Assembly (NCBI GenBank): GCA_019242435.1
Contig: JAFAVN010000048.1
Span: 1-13,132 of the forward strand
Direction of reading: 5' to 3'
Source: Verrucomicrobiota bacterium
GTDB lineage: Bacteria > Verrucomicrobiota > Verrucomicrobiia > Chthoniobacterales > JAFAMB01
DNA: 13,132 nucleotides
Shown piece by piece: positions 5,776 to 12,977 of this stretch. How positions within the stretch are numbered: the first letter of the stretch is position 1; each line of letters starts with the position of its first letter. The notes beneath the pieces are model-generated. The model was not told the origin of the DNA. It saw nothing but the letters and a program-made list of their open reading frames with translations, and ran no database searches. The position numbers and the translations under genes are program-made.

Positions 5776-6657
5776 TTACGTTTCAAACCTGGTTTTTCTT
5801 TCCAGCCACTGAGTCCAAAGCGTAATGGGCAAGGTCAACAACAGGTAGCCGATAGCCAGGGGGATGTAAGTTTCGAACAGGCTGTAGGTCAAACCGCCGA
5901 CTTGCTGCGCGCTCCAGGTGAACTCAGCGATCGAAATCACCGAAAGCAATGAAGAGTCCTTGATCAACGAGGCGAACATGCCGGCTAACCCTGGCAAAAT
6001 GACCCGGATTGCTTGGGGAAAAATGACATATCGATAGGTCTGAAACCGGGTCAGCCCAATGGCTCGGGCCGACTCGAGCTGGGACGCACCAATGCTCTCA
6101 ATGCCTCCCCTGACAATCTCGCTGATGTAGGCGCCGGAGAAAATAGCCAGAGTAGCCACTCCAACTACCAGCCGGTTTTCTAAGTGAAAAGCGGAGGCGA
6201 CCACATAAAATGCAAAGGATACCTGCACCAACAATGGTGTGCCGCGGATAGTTTCAACATAAATCCGGCTCAGCGCACGCAGGATAAAAAAACCGGAACG
6301 TCTGGCCAGCGCCGATAACGTTCCGATTGCCGTACTTAGCACGAGCGCAAACGCCGAAACCTGGATGGTGGTCAGCCAACCGTGCCAGAAAAAGCTTGAG
6401 TAACTACTGACCGCGTCCCAGTTCCAGCTATATCGCAAACTGGCGAAGGAAAAGCAGGCGACAAGCGACAACAACAGGAAAGCCAAGCTCCAGTTGAGAA
6501 CGACCACCCAGCAAGGAGGCGGTATTCGCCGCTCTTCCGGCGATTGCCAGAAACAGCCTCGGACGGTACGCCACCAGCCAGGGGCACCCAGCCTAGCACC
6601 GCCAGTTTCCCGTTCGTTCACGGCATTCAGGACTTCGGGCTTACCTGCTGTAGGCAA
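5776..6657 (-). CDS. Polar amino-acid ABC transporter permease (HisM/GlnP type)
   Basis: Inner-membrane permease of up to 293 residues. Seen: a hydrophilic N-terminus of about 50 residues, a first helix (WVVVLNWSLAFLLLSLVACF), the start of the His/Glu/Gln/Arg permease domain (FFWHGWLTTIQVSAFALVLSTAIGTL), the family marker ETIRGTPLLVQVSF, and the EAA loop (ESARAIGLTRFQTYRYVIFPQ) followed by LIKDSSLLSVISI. The start is uncertain: the longest frame begins at a TTG (6657) overlapping the pyrophosphatase gene by 31 bases, while a GTG at 6621 begins just after that gene's stop; neither has a clear ribosome site. In this family the permease forms a homo- or heterodimer and works with a GlnQ-type ATPase, here most likely the one at 2267-2998. 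No binding protein gene is visible. Confidence 0.92.
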   Translation of the reverse strand: MPTAGKPEVLNAVNERETGGARLGAPGWWRTVRGCFWQSPEERRIPPPCWVVVLNWSLAFLLLSLVACFSFASLRYSWNWDAVSSYSSFFWHGWLTTIQVSAFALVLSTAIGTLSALARRSGFFILRALSRIYVETIRGTPLLVQVSFAFYVVASAFHLENRLVVGVATLAIFSGAYISEIVRGGIESIGASQLESARAIGLTRFQTYRYVIFPQAIRVILPGLAGMFASLIKDSSLLSVISIAEFTWSAQQVGGLTYSLFETYIPLAIGYLLLTLPITLWTQWLERKTRFET

Positions 6658-8285
6658 CCCAGTAGATAGGGAATTAATTGTTTCTTCCGGGAAACGATGT
6701 GGTTCAATTCGAACAAGTTCGGCCCTAGCTTTGGATATTGAATCACGTTTTGAAATTCCGGAGGGGCCGCAATTAATAGCCGCGAATTCTGCGTATTCAC
6801 ATCCGTTACCAGCAAGGCGCTGAAAAAATCTTTTCGCCTGTCCCGGTATTCCTCCAGGGCTGCAAATAGCGTCTCCTGCTTATCCTCAAAATGTTGGAAA
6901 CTTAGCTCCTCAACCTGAGATACGCTGAACCGGACACCCGTTTCTTCGTAATCCTTACAATCCGCTACGATCGCATCTTTAGGCGTCAGCGTCAGAAGCG
7001 GGGACCCGACCGCGAAAATCTCTTCGGCCAGTTTATTGGGTTCGACCCCCGCCACCTTACTGAGCTCCTGCATCACATCGGCGTCTATAGGCGTGGCAGT
7101 CGGTGAGGTCATATTCAGGGTGTCAGAAATAAGTCCTGCCATTAGTAAGCCGGCGATCGGAGGTGGTATCGGGATACCGAACTGCCGGTAACAGAGGGTT
7201 ACGATCGTGCTGGTGGATCCCACCGGATTATTCCAGAAAAGGATCGGCGTATCGGTGCGCAAGTTTCCCAGCCGATGATGATCCAGGACTTCGATGATCG
7301 GAACTTCATCGGCACCCCGCACCGCCTGGCTCATCTCGTTGTGGTCGACCAGGATCAGTTCTCGGGGAGACGGCAGCAGGAAATCACTCTTGGTAAGCAT
7401 CCCAACGAGCCGCTTGTTGCCGTCCAAAACCGGAAAGAAAAAGAAATCCGGAGCCGCAGCCGCGATTTTCCGGGCCGCCTGCAAGGTTGTTTCCGGTGTA
7501 AAACTGGTGAAGTTGGGATCGACAAAGCCATCCACAGCTACTCCGCTGCGTGCTAGAGAGACGGTGGTCGCCGTATCAAAGCGACTGGAAATCAGGCAGG
7601 CGCCAGCCTCCTTGGCCGCCTGTCGAACGTCTGCCGGAACTCCCAGGTCGCCAGTGATTACCAGGGTTCGCAGCCCCGCCTTTATGGCGGCCAATTGGAC
7701 GTCCTCGCGATCCCCCACAAACAACACGAGCGCCCGGCTGTCATATTGCTGGAACCGGCCCAGCAACGACTCCAGGCTCATGGCCGCCACCATTAGGATC
7801 AGTTCCCGCTCTTCATCGTCAGCTCGACCCACCAGGATTTGGCCGTCAAGCGCTTCCACTACGTTGGCAGTTGAGGTCTTGATCCGGCGATATTGACCGG
7901 TTTCTTCCTGAGGAGGAAAAAGATGGTTCGTGATTTTCCAGCCCGAAAGCAGCCCCAGGCATCGATTTTCATCGTCAACCACGGGCAGACCACGCAACCG
8001 CTTTTGCTCGAAGGAATTGATCGCCTTGTGGATCGTTGAATGATGGCGAACTGACATTAGCTTTCGCTCCATCAGGTCAGCCACCTTCGGTGTTACGTCT
8101 TCGACAAACTCAGGCGAAGGTATCCCGAACTTTTGCAGCACAAAATCAATACGCGGGTTGGTATTGCCTGCCCTCGCCACCAATATGTTCGGCGTGCCAA
8201 GCCGCCGCTTTAGCTCCCCGTACCCGATAGCGGAACAGATTGCGTCCATGTCCGGGTTACGATGGCCAATGACAATGGTCTGCAT
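6627..8285 (-). CDS. ppaC: Manganese-dependent inorganic pyrophosphatase with regulatory CBS/DRTGG insert (DHH family)
   Basis: Cytoplasmic family II pyrophosphatase, hydrolysing pyrophosphate to two phosphates, 552 residues; plain family II enzymes are about 310, and the extra length is the regulatory insert. Seen: metal-binding motif GHRNPDMDA (His8, Asp12, Asp14), CBS domain 1 at about 62-125, a DRTGG-like region at about 130-245, CBS domain 2 at about 248-305, then the DHH part resuming with VDHNE (313-317), LDHHRLG (334-340), NNPVGST (352-358) and GLISDTLN (384-391). The C-terminal DHHA2 domain ends with the substrate-binding SRKKQ (about 533-537). In this family the CBS domains bind adenine nucleotides, with AMP/ADP inhibiting and ATP or diadenosine polyphosphates activating. 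It is the first gene of the minus-strand group; the next gene, the permease, begins at or across its stop. Confidence 0.95.
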   Translation of the reverse strand: MQTIVIGHRNPDMDAICSAIGYGELKRRLGTPNILVARAGNTNPRIDFVLQKFGIPSPEFVEDVTPKVADLMERKLMSVRHHSTIHKAINSFEQKRLRGLPVVDDENRCLGLLSGWKITNHLFPPQEETGQYRRIKTSTANVVEALDGQILVGRADDEERELILMVAAMSLESLLGRFQQYDSRALVLFVGDREDVQLAAIKAGLRTLVITGDLGVPADVRQAAKEAGACLISSRFDTATTVSLARSGVAVDGFVDPNFTSFTPETTLQAARKIAAAAPDFFFFPVLDGNKRLVGMLTKSDFLLPSPRELILVDHNEMSQAVRGADEVPIIEVLDHHRLGNLRTDTPILFWNNPVGSTSTIVTLCYRQFGIPIPPPIAGLLMAGLISDTLNMTSPTATPIDADVMQELSKVAGVEPNKLAEEIFAVGSPLLTLTPKDAIVADCKDYEETGVRFSVSQVEELSFQHFEDKQETLFAALEEYRDRRKDFFSALLVTDVNTQNSRLLIAAPPEFQNVIQYPKLGPNLFELNHIVSRKKQLIPYLLGCLQQVSPKS

Positions 8286-8429
8286 GGAGACTAAGTTACA
8301 GGGTCCCTATGGGTAGACCACAGTCCAGCCGAAAGCAACGGCGGCCGCGAATGGGTGTTCAGAACCGGGGTGGTTTGGATGTAAAACGACAACTTCCCCA
8401 GAAATCTCGGACTGAAACAGTCCTTACAC

Positions 8430-8473
8430 ATTGCAAAATGTGGTTAAAATTAGGCGAATATTGCAAATTGCAA
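8430..8473. promoter_or_regulatory. Three ATTGCAA repeats, possible regulator sites
   Basis: ATTGCAA occurs at 8430-8436, 8460-8466 and 8467-8473; the first two are 30 bases apart (about three helical turns) and the last two are in tandem. The core TTGCAA is its own reverse complement, so each can serve either strand. They lie in the divergent spacer between ppaC and the DUF4230 gene. Role as protein-binding sites or -35 elements is inference. Confidence 0.3.
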
Positions 8474-8574
8474 CTAAACCTAGCGGTACAATCTAGAAAT
8501 ATTCATTTGAAATATCCACCAACCTGCGCAACTATACTGCCGAAGAGTTTTTCGGATTGTTCTGGGGGGAACAG

Positions 8575-8616
8575 CAGCCCTTCGTATCCAGCGGATACGG
8601 GGGGCTGTATTTTTTT
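8575..8616 (+). terminator. Strong intrinsic terminator just upstream of the DUF4230 gene
   Basis: CAGCCCTTCGTATCC (8575-8589) pairs with GGATACGGGGGGCTG (8593-8607) over 15 positions including two T-G wobbles, with the 3-base loop AGC, followed by TATTTTTTT (8608-8616). This is a textbook Rho-independent terminator on the plus strand. No plus-strand gene precedes it within the window for several kilobases, and the next start codon is only 18 bases after the T-tract. It therefore ends either a short untranslated RNA or acts as an attenuator for the gene that follows. Confidence 0.85.
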
Positions 8617-8634
8617 CGGCCCTATTTCAATCCC

Positions 8635-9324
8635 ATGAAACGCTTTCGGTTGTCCTGGCCGTTGGCCTTCGTGTTCGCAGCGCTGATCTGCGCAGCTCTC
8701 GTCTATCTGATCTTCGACCGCATCGTTTCCTGGCCGGAACGTGCCTTTGCCTTTTTCACCCATGAGTCCGCCGACAGTATCGCCAAACTGCACGACGTTC
8801 TCGCAGACACACTTCAATTCCGCCCCAAGATCGTGGTCCACGACAAGGTTGTCTACGCGCAATCCCAAGAGATCATGCAGTTGGCCGTATTGGCCAAAGA
8901 CACAGAGGTGACCCGGGAAAGCGACCAAAGCTGGCTGGGCAGCACCAAGCACATCCGCATTCACGCTCTCTTCCGATTGCACGCCGGTTTCGATCTTAAT
9001 CAGGAATGCCAAGTAGCGGTGAAAGGTACGACGGTGAATGTCAGATTGCCGCCGGCCAGCATCCTCAGTACGGAAGTCGTACATTGGAATGTGGAAGAGC
9101 TTGAGGACGGCCTTTGGAACAAGGTTCAGCCACAAGACGTCACGACCGAGTTGAATGCATTGCCTAAAATCGCCCGAGAAAAAGAGACGAACCTGCCTCG
9201 AGAGGCGCAGGAAAAGTTCCAGCGCGAGTTAGCAGAAAAGCTCAAACCCCTCGGTTACCAAGTAAAGGTCCGGTTTGAACCGCCGTCGATGTTTCAACCG
9301 GCACCGGTTCAAAATGATAGATGA
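8635..9324 (+). CDS. DUF4230 family membrane-anchored protein
   Basis: 229 residues from the ATG at 8635. The frame is open further upstream, but that part runs through the terminator, so the ATG before KRFRLSW is the sensible start; no ribosome site is visible. Seen: one N-terminal membrane helix (LAFVFAALICAALVYLIF, residues about 8-25), then a mostly extracytoplasmic domain. It has a basic/aromatic strand region (LGSTKHIRIHALFRLHAGFDL), the DUF4230-like VAVKGTTVNVRLPPASIL, and a C-terminal charged helix with alternating Glu/Lys (REAQEKFQRELAEKLKPLG) followed by a final strand YQVKVRFEPP. These fit the general DUF4230 pattern of strand-rich core plus helix. The function of the family is unknown. 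A pgsA-like membrane lipid gene follows on the same strand 64 bases later. Confidence 0.75.
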   Translation: MKRFRLSWPLAFVFAALICAALVYLIFDRIVSWPERAFAFFTHESADSIAKLHDVLADTLQFRPKIVVHDKVVYAQSQEIMQLAVLAKDTEVTRESDQSWLGSTKHIRIHALFRLHAGFDLNQECQVAVKGTTVNVRLPPASILSTEVVHWNVEELEDGLWNKVQPQDVTTELNALPKIAREKETNLPREAQEKFQRELAEKLKPLGYQVKVRFEPPSMFQPAPVQNDR

Positions 9325-9388
9325 CAGATGACACATTGGACTCAAGCCGCTAAGCAACCAGGAGTCGCTGCGTGAGATCTTATCAGCC

Positions 9389-9955
9389 GTGACGCTCGCC
9401 AACAAAATTACTATCGTCCGGCTTTGCCTGATTCCGGCGTTTGTCTGGTTGGCGTTGGCCTACGGACGTTCCGTGGTTAGCGGTCAACCCGGCGATTGGT
9501 ACCGGCTCGGTGCCATCGCAGTTTTCTTGGCAGCAGCTTGCAGCGACGGCCTTGATGGATTTGTTGCACGCCGGTTCAATCAACAAAGCCGGCTCGGGTC
9601 CATCTTAGATCCTATCGCGGACAAGGGTCTGATTGCCACAACCCTAATCGTTCTCGCGGTGGCTCGCTGGCCTCAAGGCTTACCGCTCTGGTTCCCTTGT
9701 ATCGTCATCGGACGAGATCTGATCCTGGTTCTCGGTTTCACCGTTCTGAACCGTCTCATTCCGAATGTAACCGTTCGCCCTAGCCTTGCCGGAAAATTAT
9801 CTACGGTCTTTCAGCTCGCCACCATTCTCTGGACCCTTTTATCACTCCCGGTCCTCTTCCAGGCACTCCTTTTCGTCTCGACCGCGCTCACCATCGTCTC
9901 CGGTTTTGGATACGTTTTCGACGGCTTCCGGCAACTCTTGCGGCGGGAGAAGTGA
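9389..9955 (+). CDS. pgsA: CDP-alcohol phosphatidyltransferase, probably CDP-diacylglycerol-glycerol-3-phosphate 3-phosphatidyltransferase
   Basis: 188-residue integral membrane enzyme, the usual size for PgsA. Seen: the start LANKITIVRLCLIPAF typical of the family, and the full catalytic motif D-x-x-D-G-x-x-A-R-x8-G-x3-D-x3-D: Asp53, Asp56, Gly57, Ala60, Arg61, Gly70, Asp74, Asp78. Several membrane helices follow (ATTLIVLAVA, CIVIGRDLILVLGFTVL, FQLATILWTLLSLPVLF). The IGRDLILVLG and RPSLAGKLSTVFQ stretches match the PgsA group and favour glycerol-3-phosphate as acceptor, giving phosphatidylglycerol phosphate; other CDP-alcohol acceptors cannot be excluded. The start is a GTG at 9389, without a clear nearby ribosome site but matching the family N-terminus. 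It lies between the DUF4230 and der genes and is probably co-transcribed with the former. Confidence 0.88.
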   Translation: MTLANKITIVRLCLIPAFVWLALAYGRSVVSGQPGDWYRLGAIAVFLAAACSDGLDGFVARRFNQQSRLGSILDPIADKGLIATTLIVLAVARWPQGLPLWFPCIVIGRDLILVLGFTVLNRLIPNVTVRPSLAGKLSTVFQLATILWTLLSLPVLFQALLFVSTALTIVSGFGYVFDGFRQLLRREK

Positions 9956-9958
9956 GAC

Positions 9959-9997
9959 GTGAACGGTGATCAGTCGTTCTCTGAGAACACCATTCAC
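9959..9997. other. Hairpin between the pgsA-like gene and der
   Basis: GTGAACGGTG (9959-9968) pairs with CACCATTCAC (9988-9997) at 9 of 10 positions. The loop contains a second small palindrome, GTTCTC-T-GAGAAC (9976-9988). There is no T-tract, so it is not a standard intrinsic terminator. It begins four bases after the pgsA-like stop and could stabilise or end that transcript. Confidence 0.45.
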
Positions 9998-10110
9998 CTC
10001 CATTTGCCGCCGCCTTCGAACCAGGCTTTACTGCTTGTTCACCCCGGTCTAACGTCCTTTCCACTAACGTGAAAGGCAGAGCCCAACGGCTCAACAAATT
10101 CGGAAACGAG

Positions 10111-11466
10111 ATGGGTAAGGCGCCAACGGTAGCCATAGTAGGACGTCCAAACGTAGGTAAATCTGCGCTCTTTAATCGTTTGTTGCGGCGGCGGGTGGCG
10201 ATCGTCCATGATGAACCTGGCGTTACCCGGGACCGGCTCGCATCAGATTGTTATCTCGATGATATGCCGATAACGCTGGTAGATACGGGAGGAATTGGCT
10301 CGTCGATGGGGGACACATTTAACGAGCAGGTGCGGGCGGAAGCCGAGCTGGCCATGCAGATGGCTGATGTGATTGTGTTCGTCACCGATGGTCCCGCCGG
10401 GCTTACACCGGTCGATGAGCTGCTCGCCAAGGAACTTCGCAAGACCAGGAAGCCGGTGATCGTAGCAGTGAATAAGATCGATCATCTGAAACATGCCGCT
10501 CTAGAAGCTGATTTTTCCAGCCTCGGGTTCGATGCCATGTTTCCGGTCAGTGCCGAACATGGTCGGGGCTTCAACGAGCTGGTCGATGCACTAAAGACGA
10601 TTTTACCAGCTCAGGCTAACGTCCCTGATCAGGAGCCTGACTCTCCTCTACCGATCAAGCTCGCGATCGTCGGGAGACCAAACGTCGGTAAATCGTCGTT
10701 AGTAAATGCTATCCTACAAGATAAGCGGACAATCGTCAGTGAAATCGCTGGAACCACTCGGGACGCCGTTGATATCCCTTACTACCGCAACGGACGCGCC
10801 TTTCTCCTCATTGACACTGCCGGAATCCGGCCCCGCGGCAAGCACAATTCCTCCGTGGAGGTCTTCAGTGTGATGCGCTCGGAGAAAAGTATCGAACGAG
10901 CTGACATTTGCGCTCTGGTGGTCGATGCCGTGGACGGTGTTACCGCTCAGGACAAGAAAATTGCCGGACTGATTCAAGAGAGTGAAAAACCCTGCTTGGT
11001 TATCGTAAACAAACTCGACCTGGTCAAACCATCCACGCGGGTCCGCGACTTTGTAGAAGCAGTCCTCGGCCAGATCCGTTCCAACCTGTTTTTCCTGAAT
11101 TATGCACCCATCGATGTACTTTCTGCCCATACTCGCGAGAATCTCGACCGGTTATTTACCAGCATCGATAAGATCGAAAAGCATTCTCGTCGCACCCTCG
11201 GCACCGGGCAATTGAATCGATTATTGCAATCAGCGATGGAGGCTCATCCTCCCCCGTTGCGCGGGAATCGTCGCCTGAAACTGCTTTATGCCACCCAGGT
11301 CGGCGCCAACGGTGAATCCGCAATAAGACCGCCGATGTTTGTACTGTTTGTAAACGATCCCGAAGCGCTCACCGACGATTACCGCCGTTACCTCGAGTCC
11401 AAGATTCGCGAACATATCGGTTACTACGGCCTCCCAATACTGCTCCGCCTGAAATCGAGACACTAG
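10111..11466 (+). CDS. der: Ribosome-associated GTPase Der (EngA)
   Basis: Essential ribosome-assembly GTPase acting on the 50S subunit, 451 residues from the ATG at 10111, the usual length. An in-frame GTG at 10069 would add 14 residues that do not fit the family, whose members start a few residues before the first P-loop. Seen: first G domain with GRPNVGKS (11-18), DTGG (58-61) and NKID (121-124); second G domain with GRPNVGKS (188-195), DTAG (235-238) and NKLD (300-303); then the C-terminal KH-like domain with the family end PPMFVLFVNDPEALTDDYRRYLES and GLPILLRLK. Two tandem G domains are unique to Der, so the call is firm. The start has a GGA about seven bases upstream. It converges with cbpM across a 27-base gap holding a small stem. 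Confidence 0.97.
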   Translation: MGKAPTVAIVGRPNVGKSALFNRLLRRRVAIVHDEPGVTRDRLASDCYLDDMPITLVDTGGIGSSMGDTFNEQVRAEAELAMQMADVIVFVTDGPAGLTPVDELLAKELRKTRKPVIVAVNKIDHLKHAALEADFSSLGFDAMFPVSAEHGRGFNELVDALKTILPAQANVPDQEPDSPLPIKLAIVGRPNVGKSSLVNAILQDKRTIVSEIAGTTRDAVDIPYYRNGRAFLLIDTAGIRPRGKHNSSVEVFSVMRSEKSIERADICALVVDAVDGVTAQDKKIAGLIQESEKPCLVIVNKLDLVKPSTRVRDFVEAVLGQIRSNLFFLNYAPIDVLSAHTRENLDRLFTSIDKIEKHSRRTLGTGQLNRLLQSAMEAHPPPLRGNRRLKLLYATQVGANGESAIRPPMFVLFVNDPEALTDDYRRYLESKIREHIGYYGLPILLRLKSRH

Positions 11467-11467
11467 C

Positions 11468-11492
11468 CGGAGCGGGCTTCAGGCGAGCTCCG
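11468..11492. terminator. Possible shared stem between convergent der and cbpM
   Basis: CGGAGC (11468-11473) and GCTCCG (11487-11492) form a perfect 6-bp GC-rich stem with a 13-base loop inside the 27-base gap between two converging genes. There is no T-tract on either strand, so this is at best a weak bidirectional terminator. Confidence 0.35.
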
Positions 11493-11493
11493 A

Positions 11494-11820
11494 CTACTTC
11501 GCTCTCAAAGCCTGCCGTAACGATTCCACTTCCCGCATCAGATCTAGAACGACTCGTAACGCCCGTCCATCCAGGTGCATTTCGGAGCGTAGATTCTGAA
11601 GCCGGCGCAGCCAGTAAATCCCATCTTCGTCGAACAGCGGCTCACCGTCCCGGTATTCGACGGCGGTAATAAAACCCTGACGGCAATAGCTTCGGATACC
11701 TTCTGGATCGATTGCCGTGTACTCAGCAGCCACCTGGATATTGTATAGTTCACCGGCGGCAGGATTCGCGACGCTGACCTGCATAAACTCTGAGAAATTG
11801 CGGGCTTCTTCCTCGCTCAT
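11494..11820 (-). CDS. cbpM: CbpM-like chaperone modulator (MerR-type fold)
   Basis: 108-residue cytoplasmic protein, close to the about 100 residues of E. coli CbpM. Seen: the VAAEYTAIDPEGIRSYCRQGFITAVEYR segment, a MerR-like helix-turn-helix without the classic DNA-binding wing, then LFDEDGIYWLRRLQNLRSEMHLD and a C-terminal coiled-coil helix (VLDLMREVESLRQALR). In known systems CbpM binds the J domain of CbpA and blocks its stimulation of DnaK. Here the gene follows the CbpA gene on the same strand with only three bases between the CbpA stop and this ATG, the arrangement expected for the pair. The start is unambiguous. Individual sequence identity is low in this family, so the call relies partly on the neighbour. 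Confidence 0.85.
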   Translation of the reverse strand: MSEEEARNFSEFMQVSVANPAAGELYNIQVAAEYTAIDPEGIRSYCRQGFITAVEYRDGEPLFDEDGIYWLRRLQNLRSEMHLDGRALRVVLDLMREVESLRQALRAK

Positions 11821-11823
11821 ATA

Positions 11824-12780
11824 TCATTCCCGGGGGTTGAATGTCGATGTTTTTGCCAATTCTTCCCAAAGTTTGCGCTCGCTCACGCTGGCCTCGGTAG
11901 GGACTACGATTCGAACCACTGCGTAAAGATTTCCGCGTCCTCCCTCTGACTTGGATAGCCCCAGGTTAGCCAGCCGGAAAGTAGCACCACTAACCGTTCC
12001 CGCCGGAACCTTCAGCTTCGCATGTCCATCGAGCGTTGGGATATTCACACTGCAACCCAACACGGCTTCCCATGGCGCCAGATCAAGGTCATAGTAAAGA
12101 TCGGCCTCCTGCCAACGGAATTCAGGATGTTTTTGGAACGAGATTCGCAGAAATAAATCGCCGCCATTCTCTCCTTGCCCGGCCAGCCGGATCCGCTGCC
12201 CTTCTCGAATACCGGCCGGGATTTTGACCTTGTAGGTTTCGGTCTTACTCTTTTGCCCCGGTTCCGCAGTACGTTGCAGCGTGATCATGCGGGTCGAGCC
12301 GTGTAACGCCTCGGATAGGGTCACCATCATATCCGCCTCCACATCCCGTTTTCGCTGCCGTCGGGTCGTGGCTCCCTCGAAGCCGAAATCCGGCGCTGCC
12401 CCGTACGCTCGCCTCGTTCCAAAAAATGTTTCAAAAAAATCACTGAACCCGGTTCCGCCAAAATGGAATTCAACTCCCTCACCAAACGGTGCCTGTTGGT
12501 AACTCCAGCCTTCAGGCGCTCCCCCCGGTGTAGCTCCTGGATACTCTCCTCGTTCCCAAGCCTCCCCCAATTGATCATACTTCTTCCGTTTTTCAGGATC
12601 ACTCAGTACCTCATAAGCTTCGTTGATCTCCTTGATCTTTTCCTCCCCGGCCTTCTTATCTTTAGCGACATCCGGATGGTATTTGCGCGCTAATTTTCGG
12701 TAGGCGCTGCGAATCTCATCGGGTGTCGCGGTTTTACCGACACCGAGTGTTTCGTAATAATCCCTGAATTGCGTAGCCAT
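11824..12780 (-). CDS. cbpA: DnaJ-class co-chaperone CbpA (curved-DNA-binding protein type)
   Basis: 318-residue J-domain protein that stimulates DnaK ATPase and binds non-native clients. Seen: J domain at residues about 6-72 with the HPD motif at 35-37 (RKYHPDV) and KIKEINEAYEVLSDPEKRKKYD; a Gly/Phe-rich linker (about 75-130: GATPGGAPEGW, FGEGVEFHFGGTGFSDFFETFFG); then two substrate-binding domains (EADMMVTLSEALHGSTRMITL, KIPAGIREGQRIRLAGQG, DLFLRISFQKHPEFRWQEAD). The four Cys-rich zinc repeats of true DnaJ are absent, which makes it a class B/CbpA type. It is first in a two-gene unit with cbpM. A TTGAAA (12845-12840) and TACATT (12824-12819) 15 bases apart lie upstream as a possible promoter, with a shorter than usual spacer. 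Confidence 0.93.
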   Translation of the reverse strand: MATQFRDYYETLGVGKTATPDEIRSAYRKLARKYHPDVAKDKKAGEEKIKEINEAYEVLSDPEKRKKYDQLGEAWERGEYPGATPGGAPEGWSYQQAPFGEGVEFHFGGTGFSDFFETFFGTRRAYGAAPDFGFEGATTRRQRKRDVEADMMVTLSEALHGSTRMITLQRTAEPGQKSKTETYKVKIPAGIREGQRIRLAGQGENGGDLFLRISFQKHPEFRWQEADLYYDLDLAPWEAVLGCSVNIPTLDGHAKLKVPAGTVSGATFRLANLGLSKSEGGRGNLYAVVRIVVPTEASVSERKLWEELAKTSTFNPRE

Positions 12781-12818
12781 AAACGTAGAGGACCGGCAAA
12801 GGTTCTCCCATCAGCTCC

Positions 12819-12845
12819 AATGTAACGCGGAACGGCGATTTTCAA
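12819..12845 (-). promoter_or_regulatory. Candidate promoter for cbpA-cbpM
   Basis: On the minus strand, CTTGAAA (from 12846) and TACATT (12824-12819) are 15 bases apart (counted TTGAAA to TACATT), about 40 bases before the cbpA ATG. The -35 hexamer also matches the CTTGAAA of heat-shock sigma factors, but the downstream half lacks the CCCAT heat-shock -10 element. The short spacer makes this a weak candidate. Confidence 0.25.
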
Positions 12846-12926
12846 GACTCTACCGTTATCGGTTCCGCATCGGCCCGACCTTAGGCCGCCCACCTAATTA
12901 CACAAGTTTACGTCGATCCGCCAGAA

Positions 12927-12977
12927 TCGAACCCTCGAACTTCGAACTTTCATTCGCGGTTCAATTTGTCATTTGTC
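12927..12977. repeat. Short-repeat tract in the spacer upstream of cbpA
   Basis: TCGAAC occurs three times within 21 bases (12927-12932, 12935-12940, 12942-12947), followed after 'CATTCGCGGTTC' by two ATTTGTC heptamers near 12964-12977. The reverse complement of the latter, GACAAAT, recalls the ATGACAG heptamers at 9321-9333. These look like small interspersed spacer repeats; no function can be assigned. Confidence 0.4.

Larger units (their letters stand above)
8286..8634. other. 349-base structured spacer between divergent ppaC and DUF4230 genes
   Basis: No convincing protein gene. On the plus strand it holds a run of small hairpins: GGACTG-AAA-CAGTCC (8409-8423), CACATT-GCAA-AATGTG (8427-8442), CCGAA-GAGTTT-TTCGG (8540-8555) and TGTTC-TGGGGG-GAACA (8558-8573), then a strong terminator (8575-8616). 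ATTGCAA occurs three times (8430-8436, 8460-8466, 8467-8473), and GAAATAT twice near 8496-8515. A TACAAT at 8487-8492 could be a -10 element, but no -35 hexamer stands at the right spacing. Divergent promoters for both genes must lie here. Confidence 0.6.

Noticed and set aside
8309..8638. Plus-strand open frame of 109 codons ending in an ATGA overlap with the DUF4230 start
   Set aside because: It runs straight through the strong terminator and several hairpins, has no ribosome site, and its composition (basic, low in hydrophobic core residues) does not look like a protein. Most likely chance.
8503..9135. 210-codon minus-strand open frame opposite the DUF4230 gene
   Set aside because: It is a shadow of the plus-strand gene, which has the membrane helix and family pattern.
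12918..12950. tRNA T-arm-like string (minus strand GGTTCGATTC) in the spacer upstream of cbpA
   Set aside because: The flanking bases do not form the 5-bp T stem, and no acceptor, anticodon or D arm can be placed around it. It is better explained by the TCGAAC repeats.
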